A stretch of DNA of 64,000 bases from Xiphydria camelus (GCA_963678675.1 OY783191.1:13883894-13947893); one strand, 5' to 3'. Shown: positions 42,676-55,453, numbered from the stretch's first letter. Made by a program: numbers and translations. Notes: generated from the sequence alone by a model not told the origin.

Positions 42676-43000
42676 AAGTTTTCGCTCAGCGAACACCACT
42701 ATCCCTCAAAGTCTCAGTCGAACGCCCTAGGGAAGTTTTCGCTCAGCGAACACCCTGGTAGTCGAACGTCCTAGGGAAGTTTTCGCTCAGAGAACACCCT
42801 GGTAGTCGAACGTCCTCTCCACGAGTAGCGACAGTTTTCGCTCAGCGAACATCGCAACTCTCGTGGCTCATCGATCGTCTCTCGAGCAACCGAGAGGGAA
42901 GTTTTCGTTCAGCGAACACCCTCTCACTCGCAGATCTCTAACGGCCCTACGCCGTCCTGGCTTGAGGTTCGCTAGCGGCAGTTTTCGCTCCGCGAACACC
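42676..43000. repeat. Six hairpin repeats TTTTCGCTCAGCGAACA
   Basis: GTTTTCGCTCAGCGAACACC with minor changes at about 42677, 42733, 42778, 42833, 42902 and 42980. TTCGCT-C-AGCGAA is a perfect 6-bp stem with a one-base centre. Spacing 45-78 bp. Location in an LTR suggests a regulatory repeat. Confidence 0.85.
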
Positions 43001-44551
43001 CTAGCGTCCTCGCCGCCCCAACCGACGTTCTCACGTCGCCTCGCCTACCCGACGACCCTCTTCGTGGACGAGTCACCTTCGCCTTCGGCCTGACGACGAT
43101 TCCCGGGACGCGAGCAGCCCCCGGCACGCCAGGACCGACGCCGCCGTTCCTGAGGACGACGCTCCCGCACCGCCTTCGAGCCGCCCGACCGGCAGCCCCC
43201 TCCGACGCTTCTCCGAGCTCGATCCCTCCTGGGATCTTCTTTTCCCCACTCACACACTACCATTTGTATTCCCATATCACGAATAAACCCTAGTTCTAGT
43301 CTATTCGCGCTCTGTACATATTACCCCTCCTACAACGTGCTGCTGTGCATTTCTACCCGGAAGAACTCCAAATCGCTTGCGAACCCGAGAGGGTTTCTTT
43401 TTCCCGCAAAACTAAAGGTTACGACAAACCAGCAATTCTGCAGCTCAAAGGTAATTATCTTGAGGAGACCCAGAAAAGTGCATTGTAGAACACCGATGCT
43501 TAATTCAGTTTCTTAACCCAGATGTACCGTTCCATAAACGGACAGATTACAGAAACCGATCTTATTTGCGGTTTAGGATAATTTTCGATAGATGTCGCCA
43601 GTAATATGATAAAACGATATTTTATTCGTAAGAAAACACGTGCTACACAGTTGAATCGTGAAATTTGTTTGTGTTGTGAATAATTTTATTACGGCTTTTC
43701 ATTCTTGCTTCGCATCATGAGTTTTTCGAGGTAAGTTCTTTATTATTATTAAGCAAACTCTTATTGTGCATATTTATATTGACTGAAAATGGACTTATAA
43801 ATAATATTTTCTAGGATGCAACGAAAAAAATATTTAATGCGTTAAGTTAGGTTATGTCATATGTCGATGTTCCATTAAAGGAACAGTAGGACCACAGGCT
43901 CAGTAAAATGATACAGAAAATGATATGAATGAAATATGAAGTATTTACTTATCTTCTGGGGTTTTTAGTTATTATAATAATTATTATTACTATGAATTAT
44001 TATATACAAATATGTCATTTATGGTTATACGTTATACAAATATACATTATATAGTTTGACCCTTACCAGGGCTCCGCTGCCACGTTGCCTGAAAGATATA
44101 AAAATGTTGGGTTGGGAGCTAGCGTCGTTCTCCAATACGCCGACATTTTAAAACAGCAAGATGAAAATCAACCTTACTGTATTTTTTGTGATAACTTTTT
44201 CACTTCCCTTTCGCTTCTTGAAGAACTAACACGAAAAGGTATTCAAGGAACTGGAACTGTTCGCGAAAATAGACTGTCTAACTGTCCAATTAAATCAGCA
44301 AAAGATTTTTAAAAATCTGAAAGAGGAAACTTCCAGCATAAGTTGGCCAATAACCAATTTATCGCCTGTAAATGGAATGATAATAGCATTGTTACCATAA
44401 TGTCCAATTCAACGTCGGTTTTTCCTATAAACAAGGTAAAGAGATATTCCCGTTCAGAAAGAAAGCAAATATACATTGACCAGCCCAAGCTAATTCAACA
44501 ATATAATGAAAATATGGGTGGAGTAGACAGGGCTGACCAGAATATCACGTA

Positions 44552-44867
44552 CCGTATGTCCGCGATCATTTGAACCATAGGAAAATTGCGAGTTTTGCAT
44601 GAGCACCCCTTTGGGTCTCCTCGTCCAATAGAATCACCGGAGAAGCGTGAATGCGCATGCGTAGTCATCCGCGAGTGTGGCGTCGTCAGCAAGTTCAGAT
44701 CGATTATTTCGATAACCGATCTGAACTTGCTGACGACGCCACACTCGCGGATGACTACGCATGCGCATTCACGCTTCTCCGGTGATTCTATTGGACAAGG
44801 AGACCCAAAGGGATGCTCATGCAAAACTTGCAATTTTCCTATGGTTCAAATGATCGCGGACATACGG
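44552..44867. mobile_element. Foldback MITE B in the piggyBac, TA duplication
   Basis: CCGTATGTCCGCGATCATT / AATGATCGCGGACATACGG, arms about 150 bp, centre near 44709. TA at 44550-44551 and 44868-44869. The ends resemble MITE A (CCGTATGTCC). Confidence 0.93.
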
Positions 44868-44869
44868 TA

Positions 44870-45088
44870 CATCCAGTTCAATACCGCCATAACTGCAAAA
44901 TTTTAATTTTTGATTTTATGGCGATTATTGCAGTGCCAACATATTGGACTTTGCAAAGAAATACAGCCACAAGTGGTTAAGTTGTAAAATATGCCATATT
45001 TGCCCTATGAATTCCGATCTAGCATTGTTTTATTTCCTTCTTATTCAAAATTATATAATTTACACTTGTGGCGGTATTGAATTGGATG
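44870..45088. mobile_element. MITE (219 bp) sharing a TA with its neighbour
   Basis: CATCCAGTTCAATACCGCC / GGCGGTATTGAATTGGATG, TA at 44868-44869 and 45089-45090. The left TA is also the right duplicate of MITE B, so one inserted exactly at the end of the other. Confidence 0.88.
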
Positions 45089-47404
45089 TACGATCAGTTT
45101 GACTCGAACCTCAATACGCAGGAAAAAATGGTATTTTCCTTGTTTTTCTCATTGCATCGATATGAATATGCAAAACGCTTGGCAGCTTCATCGGCTGGAT
45201 GACGGGAAACTGGATCTACTCGCTTTCAGAAGAAGCGTGGCGACGGCAATTTTAGAAAGTTATAAGAGAGTTACAAAAAGAGGGCCTTCAAAGTTTGGTA
45301 AAAATTTTCATGAATATTCCAGGTATGACAGGAAGGACCACTTGATCGTGTACCAAGAAAAACAAATGCGCTGTAAAGGTTGCCATAAAAATTCACTTTT
45401 TAGTTGTGTCAAGTGCAAAGTGGCCTTGCATCCGAAGGAATGCTTTTATAATTACCACACTCCTTCATAATAGTTTATAACTATTTTACTTATGTCAAAT
45501 AAAGAAATTCTTTATTATATTAACATAGTAGTTTATTGTCCTACTGTTCCATAAAAAGAACATACCATTTACAAAAGGGGGAGGGGGGAAAATGGAAAAA
45601 TTAAGTATGTTTGTCTTAAACACCTCTTGAGTGGAGAACCAAAGAAATACATAAAATTTTTTTTTAAGTTTCAGGTTCATCTGGGTTAATTTCTACGTAG
45701 AGTAAATTCGGTATATTTGGAATAGTGAAATGCTGGATATGATTATGTTATTTACAATTTGTTACAGAAATCACTCACATCCATGCACTCGAGGTAGCAG
45801 ATCCAGCCCGCTGAATGAACTAAGGCAACTGGTTCTTGGTACTACAAGTGGACGATCCCTCGTTCGAAAAAAAAACCCTCGGGTTCGCAAGCGATTTGGA
45901 GTTCTTCCGGATAGAAATGCACAGCAGCACATTTATTTCTGTAACAAATTGTAAATAACAATCATATCCAGCATTTCATTATTTCAAATATACCGAACTT
46001 ACTCTACGTAGAAATTAAGAAACTAAATTAAGCATCGGCATTCTACAATGCACTTTTCTGGGTCTCCTCAAGATAATTACCTTTGAGCTGCAGAATTGCT
46101 GGTTTGTCGTAACCTTTGGATTTGCGGGAAAAAGAAACCCTCTCGGGTTCGCAAGCGATTTGGAGTTCTTCCGGGTAGAAATGCACAGCAGCACATTTAT
46201 TTCTGTAACAAATTGTAAATAACATAATCATATCCAGCATTTCACTATTTCAAATATACCGAACTTACTCTACGTAGAAATTAAGCAACTATATTAATCT
46301 GTGTTAACCAATTCTATAAATAACAATGATAGAATTATTAAAAATGAAAACGCATCTTGAATTTAATTTACTTTAGCCTTTTCTTCATTCCTTGTAAAGA
46401 GTTGCGCATTGGCAGATTGGTAGATAAGAGGCGGATAAGTTCGTATAAGTTGCCGTATTGAAAATGAATACGGTTCTGTACAGCTCGAATACATGTTGTA
46501 TTGTTTTGGTCTTACATCTGTATTAGGGCCATGTAATACCGTATTTATTTTAATATGGAGACTTTTACGGCCATATTGCACTTATCTGCCTAATCGGCAT
46601 CAGTGATTCCTCATTGACCGTCGTTACACCAGAGATAAGAAGAGATGGAATAGAAGCGAGGTACATGTACCCTTCAAGTTTGACGGGTCGGTGTATAAAT
46701 TGGAACTTGTGATAGTACGAAAGAGGAAATATATTGATAGAGAAAAAATAATGATAAAGTAATTACTTGATTATTGTGATCCAATTGCATCTCCTATTTT
46801 TTACGGCTTTGATCGTTGACAGAGATGAAAAATTAAATTTATTAGTTCATCCGTCGTTTCGTCCCGTGCTCGCATGACGCTGAAAACAAAAATGGAATTA
46901 ACACAAAGATATTTGCCCTTCATACGCAGTCAAAGTGAGGTTAAAGCAGTTAGATAGAAAGTAACTTATCTGATGGCAATTCTTCTGAGATACTGCCGTC
47001 TCCTTTCCTGCTCTTCATGCACAAGCAACCACAGAAAAATATCAATGCTTTCGTTCACTATCTCGATTATTCGAAAAAAATGCAAACGATTATCAAACTA
47101 TCTGTCAGAGCGTGTGTCACATTCACCACTATTGAGATAACCGATGTTTTTAGGACTGAAACGTCCATTTGGTTCGTGTCCCTGCTATTTGGTTCGTTTC
47201 CGGGCTATCGGTATTGTCACCGAATTTTAGGGAACCATCTTGGATCCGATAGCGCCTACCGATATGCAACCCAGGTACGCTGGCGTGTATTTTCTGGGAC
47301 GGTCTGTATATTGAAGTACACAATTCCTGTAAATTTCATTTTTTTTTTCAATAAAAACTCGATTTTTACCAAATAAAAGGAACTTATTTTCTGGACACCC
47401 CTCG

Positions 47405-48517
47405 TATATCTCGCGTTGCCTCTTATTTCATGTACTCTTTTATAACGATATTTAAAGTTTAATCTGTATAAATGACTGCGAAACATTTATTTCAATATAA
47501 CCCTTCAAACTATGCATAAATATTTAACAAAATAAATTTTTAGAAAAATAACTATAATTCGAATACATTGAAAGATATTCAAAGGTCTGTATTTTAGGCG
47601 TGTACTTATTTTTTTTTCCTGGATCGATCAAAAGATTAAGTATAATTTTTTTTAAGAAAGTGGTTCATTAGTTCTCTCTATCTTCTGGTACAATCTCGCA
47701 TCTATGTTAAATTTAATCCAAAATGTATTACAGAGAGAGCTTGTATGTAGATCACACAACATATCGTATACCGGCTATAATCTAATATAATGGAATAGCA
47801 CGTGACAACATCGTGTGAACGGCAAATTAGTAGTGTTATTTAATTAGGAAGACGAGTTTACAGTTTGTTCACTACAGACTCAGATTTGTATCTCCAGAGC
47901 GTGTTTAAAAATAATTACTGCGGGAGATGTGGCGATAGTCACGAAGTCTCCCTCACCTCTGAGCTTCCTGGACCCTGAAGTGGTCCTCATTCCGCGGCAT
48001 AAAGGCACCCCCTTAATCCCTCCCCTCATTCGGTCCCGCTCGAGAGGTCCTCACCTTTCAACCACTCTATCACAACGGTTAAAGAAGTAAAGACTCGCGA
48101 GTCTCTTTCAATGATAAGGGGTTATGCGGGGAAAAAGTTTACTCCCGTTCAGAATGTACAGGGAATGGGGTTAGGGTTTTAAATGATCTCTCGCGCTCTT
48201 ATACTTCTTCGCCCTGAGGCCCAGTCCACTTAAGGAGAAGAGAAATTCGACGTTGCGCTTCTTGATAATTACAGAGTAACGGTAAATACATTTATACGTG
48301 TCAACTTACATCAATTTAGTAATACCACCCTGATGAAAATATTTCTCTAAGAGACTGTGAAATCATCTGAAAATTTCTGAAAATCATTGTGATTAATTCA
48401 AAGAATCGGTACACTTTTCAAAACAGATCAAAAGAGTGTAAAGAAGTTTAATAATTTCCAGAAACAATATTATTATAGATACTGTATCTTCCTCTGAAAA
48501 AATGTTCTTTTTCTCTG
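47405..48517. other. Intergenic, no gene seen
   Basis: AT-rich except 47930-48250, which is GC-rich with CCCTCACC-type words but has no ORF. I see no terminal repeats. Confidence 0.5.
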
Positions 48518-50341
48518 CCCAGTAAACACAATGCATAACAGTTATATAACATGAAAATAACAATTTATGTTACGTCAGTTACATATATGTTGCATATCTG
48601 TTAATTATACCGTAACGCTTGTGTTATATTGTATTAGTTACAGCTGTTTTATATACTAGTAATATATAACAGCATAAGCAGTGATTCTGGTTAGTTTATT
48701 TCATATTACATCAAGGTAACCGTGTGATGTACTAGCAATATAACAGTGTAATCTCCATAGGGACCGTGCAAGGCGATATGTGAACTTTCTAGTGGCCAAA
48801 TTCTCAGGCTTTCCAGTGATATTTAGTACTTAATGTAATGAGGGTAAATAGAATTACGTGAATAGTTAAAGTTGACTTAACTCTAATAAGTGAAATTATT
48901 ATTATAGTCGAAAATACTTCAAATACTAAGTTAGGATACCATGCAAACTAATATCTAATAATAAACACATTCATATATTCAAGCTTACCTTTTTAATTTA
49001 AATACGAAATTGTAGGTTACGTATCTTATATCCACACTACAATTGTAACGTGTGCCCGCGTCCGTCTCACTATGGCCCTATACAGACACTGAATGATAAG
49101 CTATGAAGATTGGCTGTCTATTGCGGTAGTTTGGGGGGGAATAAAGTAATACGGATGATCGGAATACTTATTTTCACCTCTATGTAAGAAATATTGACTT
49201 TTGATCTCCGATTCGCCTCGGTCTACCTTAGGGTAGCACCGGGTAGGGTGTTAGCACCGGTGAAATAGTGTAACATTCTATAGGGACCATGCAAGAACTA
49301 TAGGGGGAAGGCACAATTCCGAAGCTTTTGAATGTGTTTAACACTCGTATAGTGGGAATAAATAGAATTCTTATATATGGTTTCAAGTAATTAGTTTATA
49401 ACCAACTGTAAAATGATGAACTAATATTGAAACTTTATATTCCGTGTTGACTTTCGCTCAAGAAATGACATCTGAGGTTATGTTGACTTCTCCTTTTCCT
49501 AAATTTCTCATTTCCACTACATCATCAACATGGCTAGCCGTGCATAATTCCTCACCATACTCCCAAACAGTTTTACAAGAACAATTTTCACTTATTACAG
49601 TAAAGTCAACTTTAACTATTCACGTAATTCTATTTATCCTCATTACACACATTACATACTAAATATCACTGGAAAGCCTCAGAATTTGGCCACTAGAGAG
49701 TTTACATGTCTATGGAGATTACACTGTTCTATTGCTAGTACATCACACGGTGATCTTGATACCATATGAAACAAGCGTGATAGTATTATATTATTGTTGT
49801 ACATGTAGGGTAGACTGAGGCGAATCGGATTACATTCTATTTGATGGTAATCCAATTAGCTTCGGTCTACCCTACATGTGTAACAGTAATATAATACTGT
49901 CACACGCTTGTTTCATATGGTATCAAGATCACCATATTATGTACTATACATATATAGGTACCGATATAACATAATAGTATAATTAGATCTCGGGAGATTA
50001 GAATTATACAATAACATTATAATATATCGATATAAAAGTATATTAGCCCTCGAAAAAGGCTAATTTTGTAGAATTTTCGATCCACCGCCTTTTATTTTAT
50101 CATACTGGTGACTAGTAAAATTTCTTATATTATATCTTGAATAATATCATATCGAGATATTTCATTCATATGCTAAACTTGAAAACAATTCATGTATAAA
50201 AGTTACATTACAGTGTCATGTAGCTGAGCGAGAAATTGTAATTAACTATTAACTTACATATAGCTTACATGTAATATAACCTGTTACATTCGTTTTCATT
50301 ACAGTTATACCTATAAAATATATATCATTGTGCTTACTGGG
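48518..50341. mobile_element. Non-autonomous TIR element, CCCAGTAAACACAATG ends
   Basis: CCCAGTAAACACAATG at 48518 is inverted as CATTGTGCTTACTGGG ending at 50341. Inner inverted arms: 48700-48905 against 49590-49795 (CTTTCCAGTGATATTTAGTA and its complement). A small stem with GGTAGACTGAGGCGAATCGG lies at 49806-49876. No ORF. Flanking duplication not evident. Confidence 0.75.
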
Positions 50342-50347
50342 TGATTA

Positions 50348-51374
50348 CACAGTCACACAAAAAAAAAAGTAGGGTATACATTTGATGCGATATATGTTAT
50401 CCGTAGTAATTTTGCCTCCTGATCACGAATCCGGTGTCAAAATTTGGCCATCACGTCACAATTTTTTTCTAACCTCAAAAAACTATGCCCAGTCACACAC
50501 AAAAAAAGTGGGGTACATACTTTTGATGCGATATGTTATACGTAGTAATTTTGCCTGCTGATCACAAATCCGGGGTATCAAAATTTGGCTATCACGTCAC
50601 ATTTTTTTAATCTCAAAAAACCAGCCAGAGATTATGATTTTCAAAAAGTTAATAGACTTAAACCAAATTCGGTATAGGGTGGTTTTTTGGGTCGCTGATC
50701 ACGAATCTGAAGTCGGATTTCGAAAATTCAAGATGGCGAATCCAATATGGCGGACGAGATTTTCGAAAATCGACGGATTCATGCCAAATTTGGTTTATGG
50801 GGTTTTTTGGGCCACTGATCACGAACCTGAAGTCAGATTTCAAAAATTCAAGATGGCGAATTCAGTATGGCGGACGAGATTTTCGAAAATCGACAGATTC
50901 ATACCAAATTTGATATAGGGGTTTTTTTTCAGCCGCTGATGACCAATATAAAGTTATATTTACAAAAATTCAAAATTTTCGAAAATTTCGTCCGCCATAT
51001 TGGATTCGCCATCTTGAATTTTTTTAATCTGACTTCAGATTCATGATCAGCGGTTCAAAAAATCCCCTTATACCAAATTTGGCATGAATCCGTCGATTTT
51101 CAAAAATCTCGTCCGCCATATTGGATCCGCCATCTTGAATGTTTGAAATCCGACTTCAGATTCGTGATCAGCGACCCAAAAACCCCCTATAGCGAATTTG
51201 GTTTAAGTCCATTAACTTTTTGAAAATCATGATCTCTTGATGGTTTTTTGAGATTAAAAAAAATGTGACGTAATGGCTAAATTTTGACACCGGATTCATA
51301 ATCAGGAGGCAAAATTACTATGGATAACATATCGCATCAAATATATACCCCACTTTTTTTTTTCTGTGACTGTG
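50348..51374. mobile_element. Palindromic MITE, TTA duplication, relative of 24079-24936
   Basis: CACAGTCACAC / TGTGACTGTG with TTA at 50345-50347 and 51375-51377. The terminal 100 bp at the left is duplicated (second copy at about 50490). The inner sequence (AAGATGGCG.ATCCAATATGG, ATCAGCGACCC) matches the 24-kb element. Confidence 0.88.
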
Positions 51375-51435
51375 TTATTATTGTAAGTTTCTAAGTCTCT
51401 CTAAGGAATTCTGAAAATCTGTAGGATATTCAGTA

Positions 51436-52258
51436 CAGTAGAACTCCAATTATCCCAACTCCGACTATCCGAATCGCTTTCAGAAAAAAAAAATTTAAGA
51501 CGGAAATGCAAGCAAAATAATGATTCTGCCTACGCGCGCTATTGTCCTTCCCTCTAGTGTAAGCGCAACGCGAACATTATTGGGATGATTAAGGTCATTG
51601 CATGTAAATTTCCGTAAGCCGTAAGCTTAAGGATTGACCAATCAGAAATATCTTTTTGATTGGTCAATCCTTAAGCTTACGGCTTACGGAAATTTACGTG
51701 CAATGGCCTTTAGTACCTACATATCGGTACTCTTTCGCGTCGGTGCGTTGTTTTGTTTCACTTATGTATGTATGTATGTACGAGTACTACATACTAATGT
51801 ACAGCACTTGTAAGTACGCTATATAATATGTAAAAGTGTTGCCTTTTCATTTCAGGAATTAAAAATACATACAGTGTGTACTGAAAATAAGCTCTTTCTT
51901 TAAAATACATATGAGGGTTTCACTGCAAAAGTGGTGTAAGTCATTTCAAGAAACAGAAGAATTTAATAGAAATGTTGCCGTTTGTAGCCGTTTGTAATGT
52001 GCCGTTCGTATTTGTGCTGCCATCCTATGGACCTTTGAACGAAGGTATAACTTATACCACTATTCTAGCTAACACATTTGATTATGTAGATAACGTTTTT
52101 CGCCATTATCTTAAAATGGCAAAAAAGTGACTTACACCACTTTTGCAGTGAGCCCCTCATATATGTATTCTTTTTTTTGAGAAAAGTCCAATTACCGAAT
52201 TTTTTATTATCCGAATGGGGTCCGGTCCCAATTGATTCGGATAATTGGAGTTCTACTG
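51436..52258. mobile_element. pogo/Tigger-type MITE with nested elements, TA duplication
   Basis: CAGTAGAACTCCAATTATCC / GGATAATTGGAGTTCTACTG, a TIR of Tigger/pogo type, with TA at 51434-51435 and 52259-52260. Inside: a palindrome at 51594-51708 (arms TTGCATGTAAATTTCCGTAAG) and another at about 51915-52155 (arms CACTGCAAAAGTGGTGTAAG). No transposase. Confidence 0.9.
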
Positions 52259-52260
52259 TA

Positions 52261-52726
52261 TTTGAGAATAATTCAAAAGAAATTGAAGAAATTCAGAAGT
52301 AGTTATTCTTTTTAAATCCTCACGTTTCGATTAGTTATTTTACTCGTATATGAGAAATTCCAAGAAATTCTAACATATTATGATAAATGCGAAAAATAAT
52401 TTTCAGACTCAGTTTCTAAGAAATTGGTATTCATATTTGCAGTAGGGCAATCACTGATATAGGGGAAGAGTAGGCAAGACGAGGTAGGAGGGTAAAACGG
52501 GGTAGCCCTCTTATCTTTTGCATTATTGCTGCTCTCTCTGAAATCGCATGAACCTCAAGTAAATAGCCTGTCACCCTGTCAACTCTGAAATAGGTACGAG
52601 AGCAGTGGTAGTTGAAAAACCTACAAACATTACATTCATGTATACGTACATATGCGAACAGAAAATCTGTTCGCCGTGGATTTAATCCAGAAACTTGGAT
52701 AGAGGCGAGCGTAGTTGAGCGATATA
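52261..52726. other. Intergenic with a CCCCGTTTT-family fragment
   Basis: 52460-52520 carries GGGGAAGAGTAGGCAAGACG...AAACGGGGTA, the complement of the fragment at 12.67 kb. No gene. Confidence 0.55.
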
Positions 52727-53122
52727 CAGTATGTCCCATTGGTAATGCAAGTATTTGAATTTCCCTGACATTTGACTTTGGTAGTGCTTGGAACGATGCT
52801 GTAGTTAGAGTTGGCTTTAGAAGAGTGCGCTGCGTTCTTATGAGCCGTGTTTCGAGAGCGAAAAGTGTAAAACGTCTGATTTCCCGGGAACTGTTAATTC
52901 GGGAGATCGAAGCGTCTAACCTCGAAATTAACTGAATTTGTAAATAATGATAAATAATGTGTAGAAGTGATGAGAAATAATCATACAGGTTTCGCGAAAC
53001 ACGGCTCGTAAGAATGCAGCGCACTCTTCTGAAGCCAACTTTAACTAAAGCACCGTTCCAAGCACTACCAAAGTCAAATGTCAGGGAAATTCAAATACTT
53101 GCGTTACCAATAGGACATACTG
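52727..53122. mobile_element. Foldback MITE C (396 bp), TA duplication
   Basis: CAGTATGTCCCATTGGTAA / TTACCAATAGGACATACTG with TA at 52725-52726 and 53123-53124. Has AGAAGAGTGCGCTGC and GGGAGATCGAAGCGTCTAAC motifs. The long minus-strand ORF over it is a palindrome artefact. Confidence 0.92.
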
Positions 53123-53124
53123 TA

Positions 53125-54237
53125 TAAGAGTCCACAGAGTCTCTGTAGTGGAACTCTCACGTACCTATGTACCCACATGGAACACGAATGTCTAATATAC
53201 GTATAATAGATATCTACAACTCTGTGGAACATCTATATCTCGGTTAGAATTAATATGAAAACCAAATTTGAAAACAAAAAACTGTAATAAGTCTTAAGAG
53301 TATCTACTTTCTGAATTTTTTCTTGAAATTTAGATTAATAATCAAGAAATAAAAATATAACGTTGACCGGCATTCCCCCAACTAGGGTTTTCCAGAAAAA
53401 CTTAATCTATAAACAGAATACGTGTTGCCTATTCTTTCACTACACATGAATTATACGCATTAATAGTCAAGAAATTCATATCCGAACGGACGTGGCAAAA
53501 AAGTAAATACTCTTTGCCTTACCTTCAATCATGTATGGCTAAGAAATTATATCAGAAACACTTAAAATGAATAAATGTGTCTTGGAGCCACGCAATTAAA
53601 TAGAATGAATCGATAACGTGATGTAATTCTTCTCTGTCATGTTTTTGAAGTTCTCCATCCGTGGTATCAATATCGGATGTTCTATACTCCAGATAATTAG
53701 GTGAGCGGCATTACCCACTGACCGGCGCTACCCCGTCCTCCCCTACCCGAATTCAAGGCAATGTGCGGGTTCAGCAGATATTGCTCCTGGGGAGCACTCG
53801 ACGGTCATTGGTTGAAATTGAACATTTAGCCAATGACCATCGCAAATCACTCAACGGTTGTACAACTGTTGTGTCTGCTGAACCTGCCCATTTACTTAAT
53901 TGTACGCCGAGACTTGATCCGTCACGCGCCGTATTGCGGCGCCATCTACGAATTTTACAATTCTGGCCTCGGATTCGTAATCAGCGACCCCGATAACCCC
54001 CTGGGTACCTGAACTCAGGGCAATTACTCAATTTTACGTTGAGATTTGATCCGCGCATGCGTTGTATTGTGGCGCCATCTACGAATTTTGCATTTCTGGC
54101 TTCGGATTTGTAATCAGCGACCCCGGAAACTCCCGGGTACTCGAATTCAGGTCAACCCATTAACTTTTCGACTTTTGGCCAGATTTTCGGCGTTTCCGCC
54201 CATAGTGCGACAGTCATATTTGGGCCCCACGAGAAAC
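53125..54237. repeat. Intergenic with a 129-bp tandem duplication
   Basis: 53895-54023 and 54024-54152 are copies of the same unit (GGCGCCATCTACGAATTTT, ATCAGCGACCCC). The ATCAGCGACCC word is shared with the palindromic MITEs. 53125-53890 has no gene; 53730-53750 carries another ACCCCGTCCTCCCCTACCC fragment. Confidence 0.7.
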
Positions 54238-55021
54238 TTAACCCTCGTACGTCCCTCGGGTCTATAATGACCCACAGCGTTCAATATCGATAAGTTATTA
54301 TTATGCCTTTAGAGATAATCTTCTGAAAATTTTAGACATTGTTTCTTTCTTATAACGATAATTTTTCATGATGGAAATAAGCATATAATTATGTAATTTT
54401 GTCGACTACAAAAAACTGCACGTACAAAGTCTTCGGGTCATATATGACCCATACTGTAGAATATTTAGTTATTTGTATTCAGGTACCATTTGTAGTCAAA
54501 ATGTACCATTTTTCATATATTATGCAGTTTCCAGTGATTTCATAATACTTCAGACAAATTTTATAAAGTGTACGTAGTTTGTTTGCTGAATGACCATGCA
54601 TGTAGAGACGGAGTACGGACGTGGTCATTCCTGCTCTGCTCACACTGAAAAAAATCTTTAGTTTTAACAGCAATACATTTCTGGCTGAGACTTTCTAGCC
54701 ATTCCCCCCTAAAAATATTTTTATTACAGTAATTCTATTAGTTGTGTTTGAGATACAGCATTGCTATGTTAGCAGTCCAAGTATTGCTAACAGATATGTT
54801 TGATGCAGCAATATGGCATCTGATTACTTAATATACTAGAAAGGTTATCCTAAGCAGATTGACGTATTCTTATCCCAACTGTATGATTATACGTAATATA
54901 GGTATATAGGTATAGTTAGCTGGACTATAAAACGTATGTTTACACCAACTGTAAACTTATGTGTAGTGTGACTGAACGGTATGGCTGGGTGGACTATACT
55001 GGATGCCTCGCGCAGTTCCAC

Positions 55022-55312
55022 ACAGTTGCAGGGACCCCTTCGGCCGGGCTTGGTCGGTATTCGAGCAATTTTTACCGGTAGAAGTCGAGTCGGTAGTTAG
55101 AGTTGGTGTCAATTCGGGAGATCGAAGCGTCTAACTTCGAAATCGTGGATTTGTGAATTATGGTGAGTAATTTCCATTATTCACAAATTTACGATTTCGA
55201 GATTACGATATCCCGAATTGACACCAACTCTAACTCCCGACTCGACTTCTACCGGTAAAAGTGGCTCGAATACCGACCAAGCCCGGCCGAAGAGGTCCCT
55301 GCAACTGTGCGG
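55022..55312. mobile_element. Foldback MITE D, shares the core of MITE A
   Basis: Arms end CACAGTTGCAGGGACC / GGTCCCTGCAACTGTG, centre near 55166. The inner core (TAGAAGTCGAGTCGGTAG, TTGGTGTCAATTCGGGAGAT) is the same as in 25770-26109, but the outer 30 bp are different. Confidence 0.88.
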
Positions 55313-55453
55313 TTCTGACCGAGGCATACGAAATACCGGTAGAAGTCGAGTCGGTACCCCGATAGCAAATTAAATATTTATTTAAATATTTTTGCCGAGA
55401 TATCTCAGCGTTGCATTGTATAAAAAGGCCGGTTTTAGCTAAGACCACTTGAA

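Larger units (their letters stand above)
41613..43334. mobile_element. Solo LTR (1.72 kb), ACGT duplication
   Basis: TGTAACGCG...CCTCCTACA with ACGT at 41609-41612 and 43335-43338. The empty site is preserved in the opposite arm (about 46190-46200), proving the boundaries. GC-rich, with an AATAAA near 43283 and GTACATATTA shortly before the end, as in a U3-R-U5 region. No internal coding DNA: the element was lost by LTR-LTR recombination. Contains a foldback (41695-42531) and six hairpin repeats (42676-43000). Confidence 0.85.
44085..45470 (+). pseudogene. piggyBac transposase remnant, cut by two MITEs
   Basis: Frames 44085-44312 and 44343-44573 give the DDE core end of DDE_Tnp_1_7 (FCDNFFTSLSLLEEL, GTGTVRENRL, ...NENMGGVDRADQNI), separated by a stop near 44310. 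After the MITEs, 45099-45470 gives RRKKWYFPCFSHCIDMNMQNAWQLHR and a C-terminal Cys-rich finger (CKGCHKNSLFSCVKCKVALHPKECF). The first catalytic part is missing or diverged; the AT-rich 43700-44080 shows only a possible short 5' exon (ATG 43719 followed by GTAAGT). Confidence 0.85.
43517..45685. mobile_element. piggyBac element, TTAA duplication, disrupted
   Basis: CCCAGATGTACC...GGTTCATCTGGG between TTAA at 43513-43516 and 45686-45689. The uninterrupted target TTTCTTAATTTCTACG survives in the opposite arm of the host element (about 46003-46030). Carries the remains of a transposase. Confidence 0.88.
40494..47306. mobile_element. Long-TIR element with TA duplication, carrying other insertions
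   Basis: Ends CAGACCGTCCCAAAAAA / ..GGGACGGTCTG flanked by TA (40492-40493, 47307-47308). About 1.1 kb at each end (40494-41608 and roughly 46200-47306) are inverted copies, and after the LTR insertion the left arm continues at 43339-43510. The sequence AATTTCTACGTAGAGTAA...TTACAGAAAT occurs four times, twice in each direction. No transposase of its own; it contains a solo LTR and a piggyBac. Confidence 0.85.
39859..47404. mobile_element. Mariner remnant, host of the five-level nest
   Basis: Left end CGAGGATGTCCAGAAAATAA, right end TTATTTTCTGGACACCCCTCG followed by TA; about 90 bp of TIR on each side match. Between the left end and 40493 lie two head-to-head copies of the transposase C-terminus; the right part is 47307-47404. 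A 6.8-kb element is inserted at a TA in this remnant. Confidence 0.8.

Noticed and set aside
52431..53024. 197-codon minus-strand ORF
   Set aside because: It runs across both arms of a foldback MITE, and palindromes often create such open frames; no domain seen.
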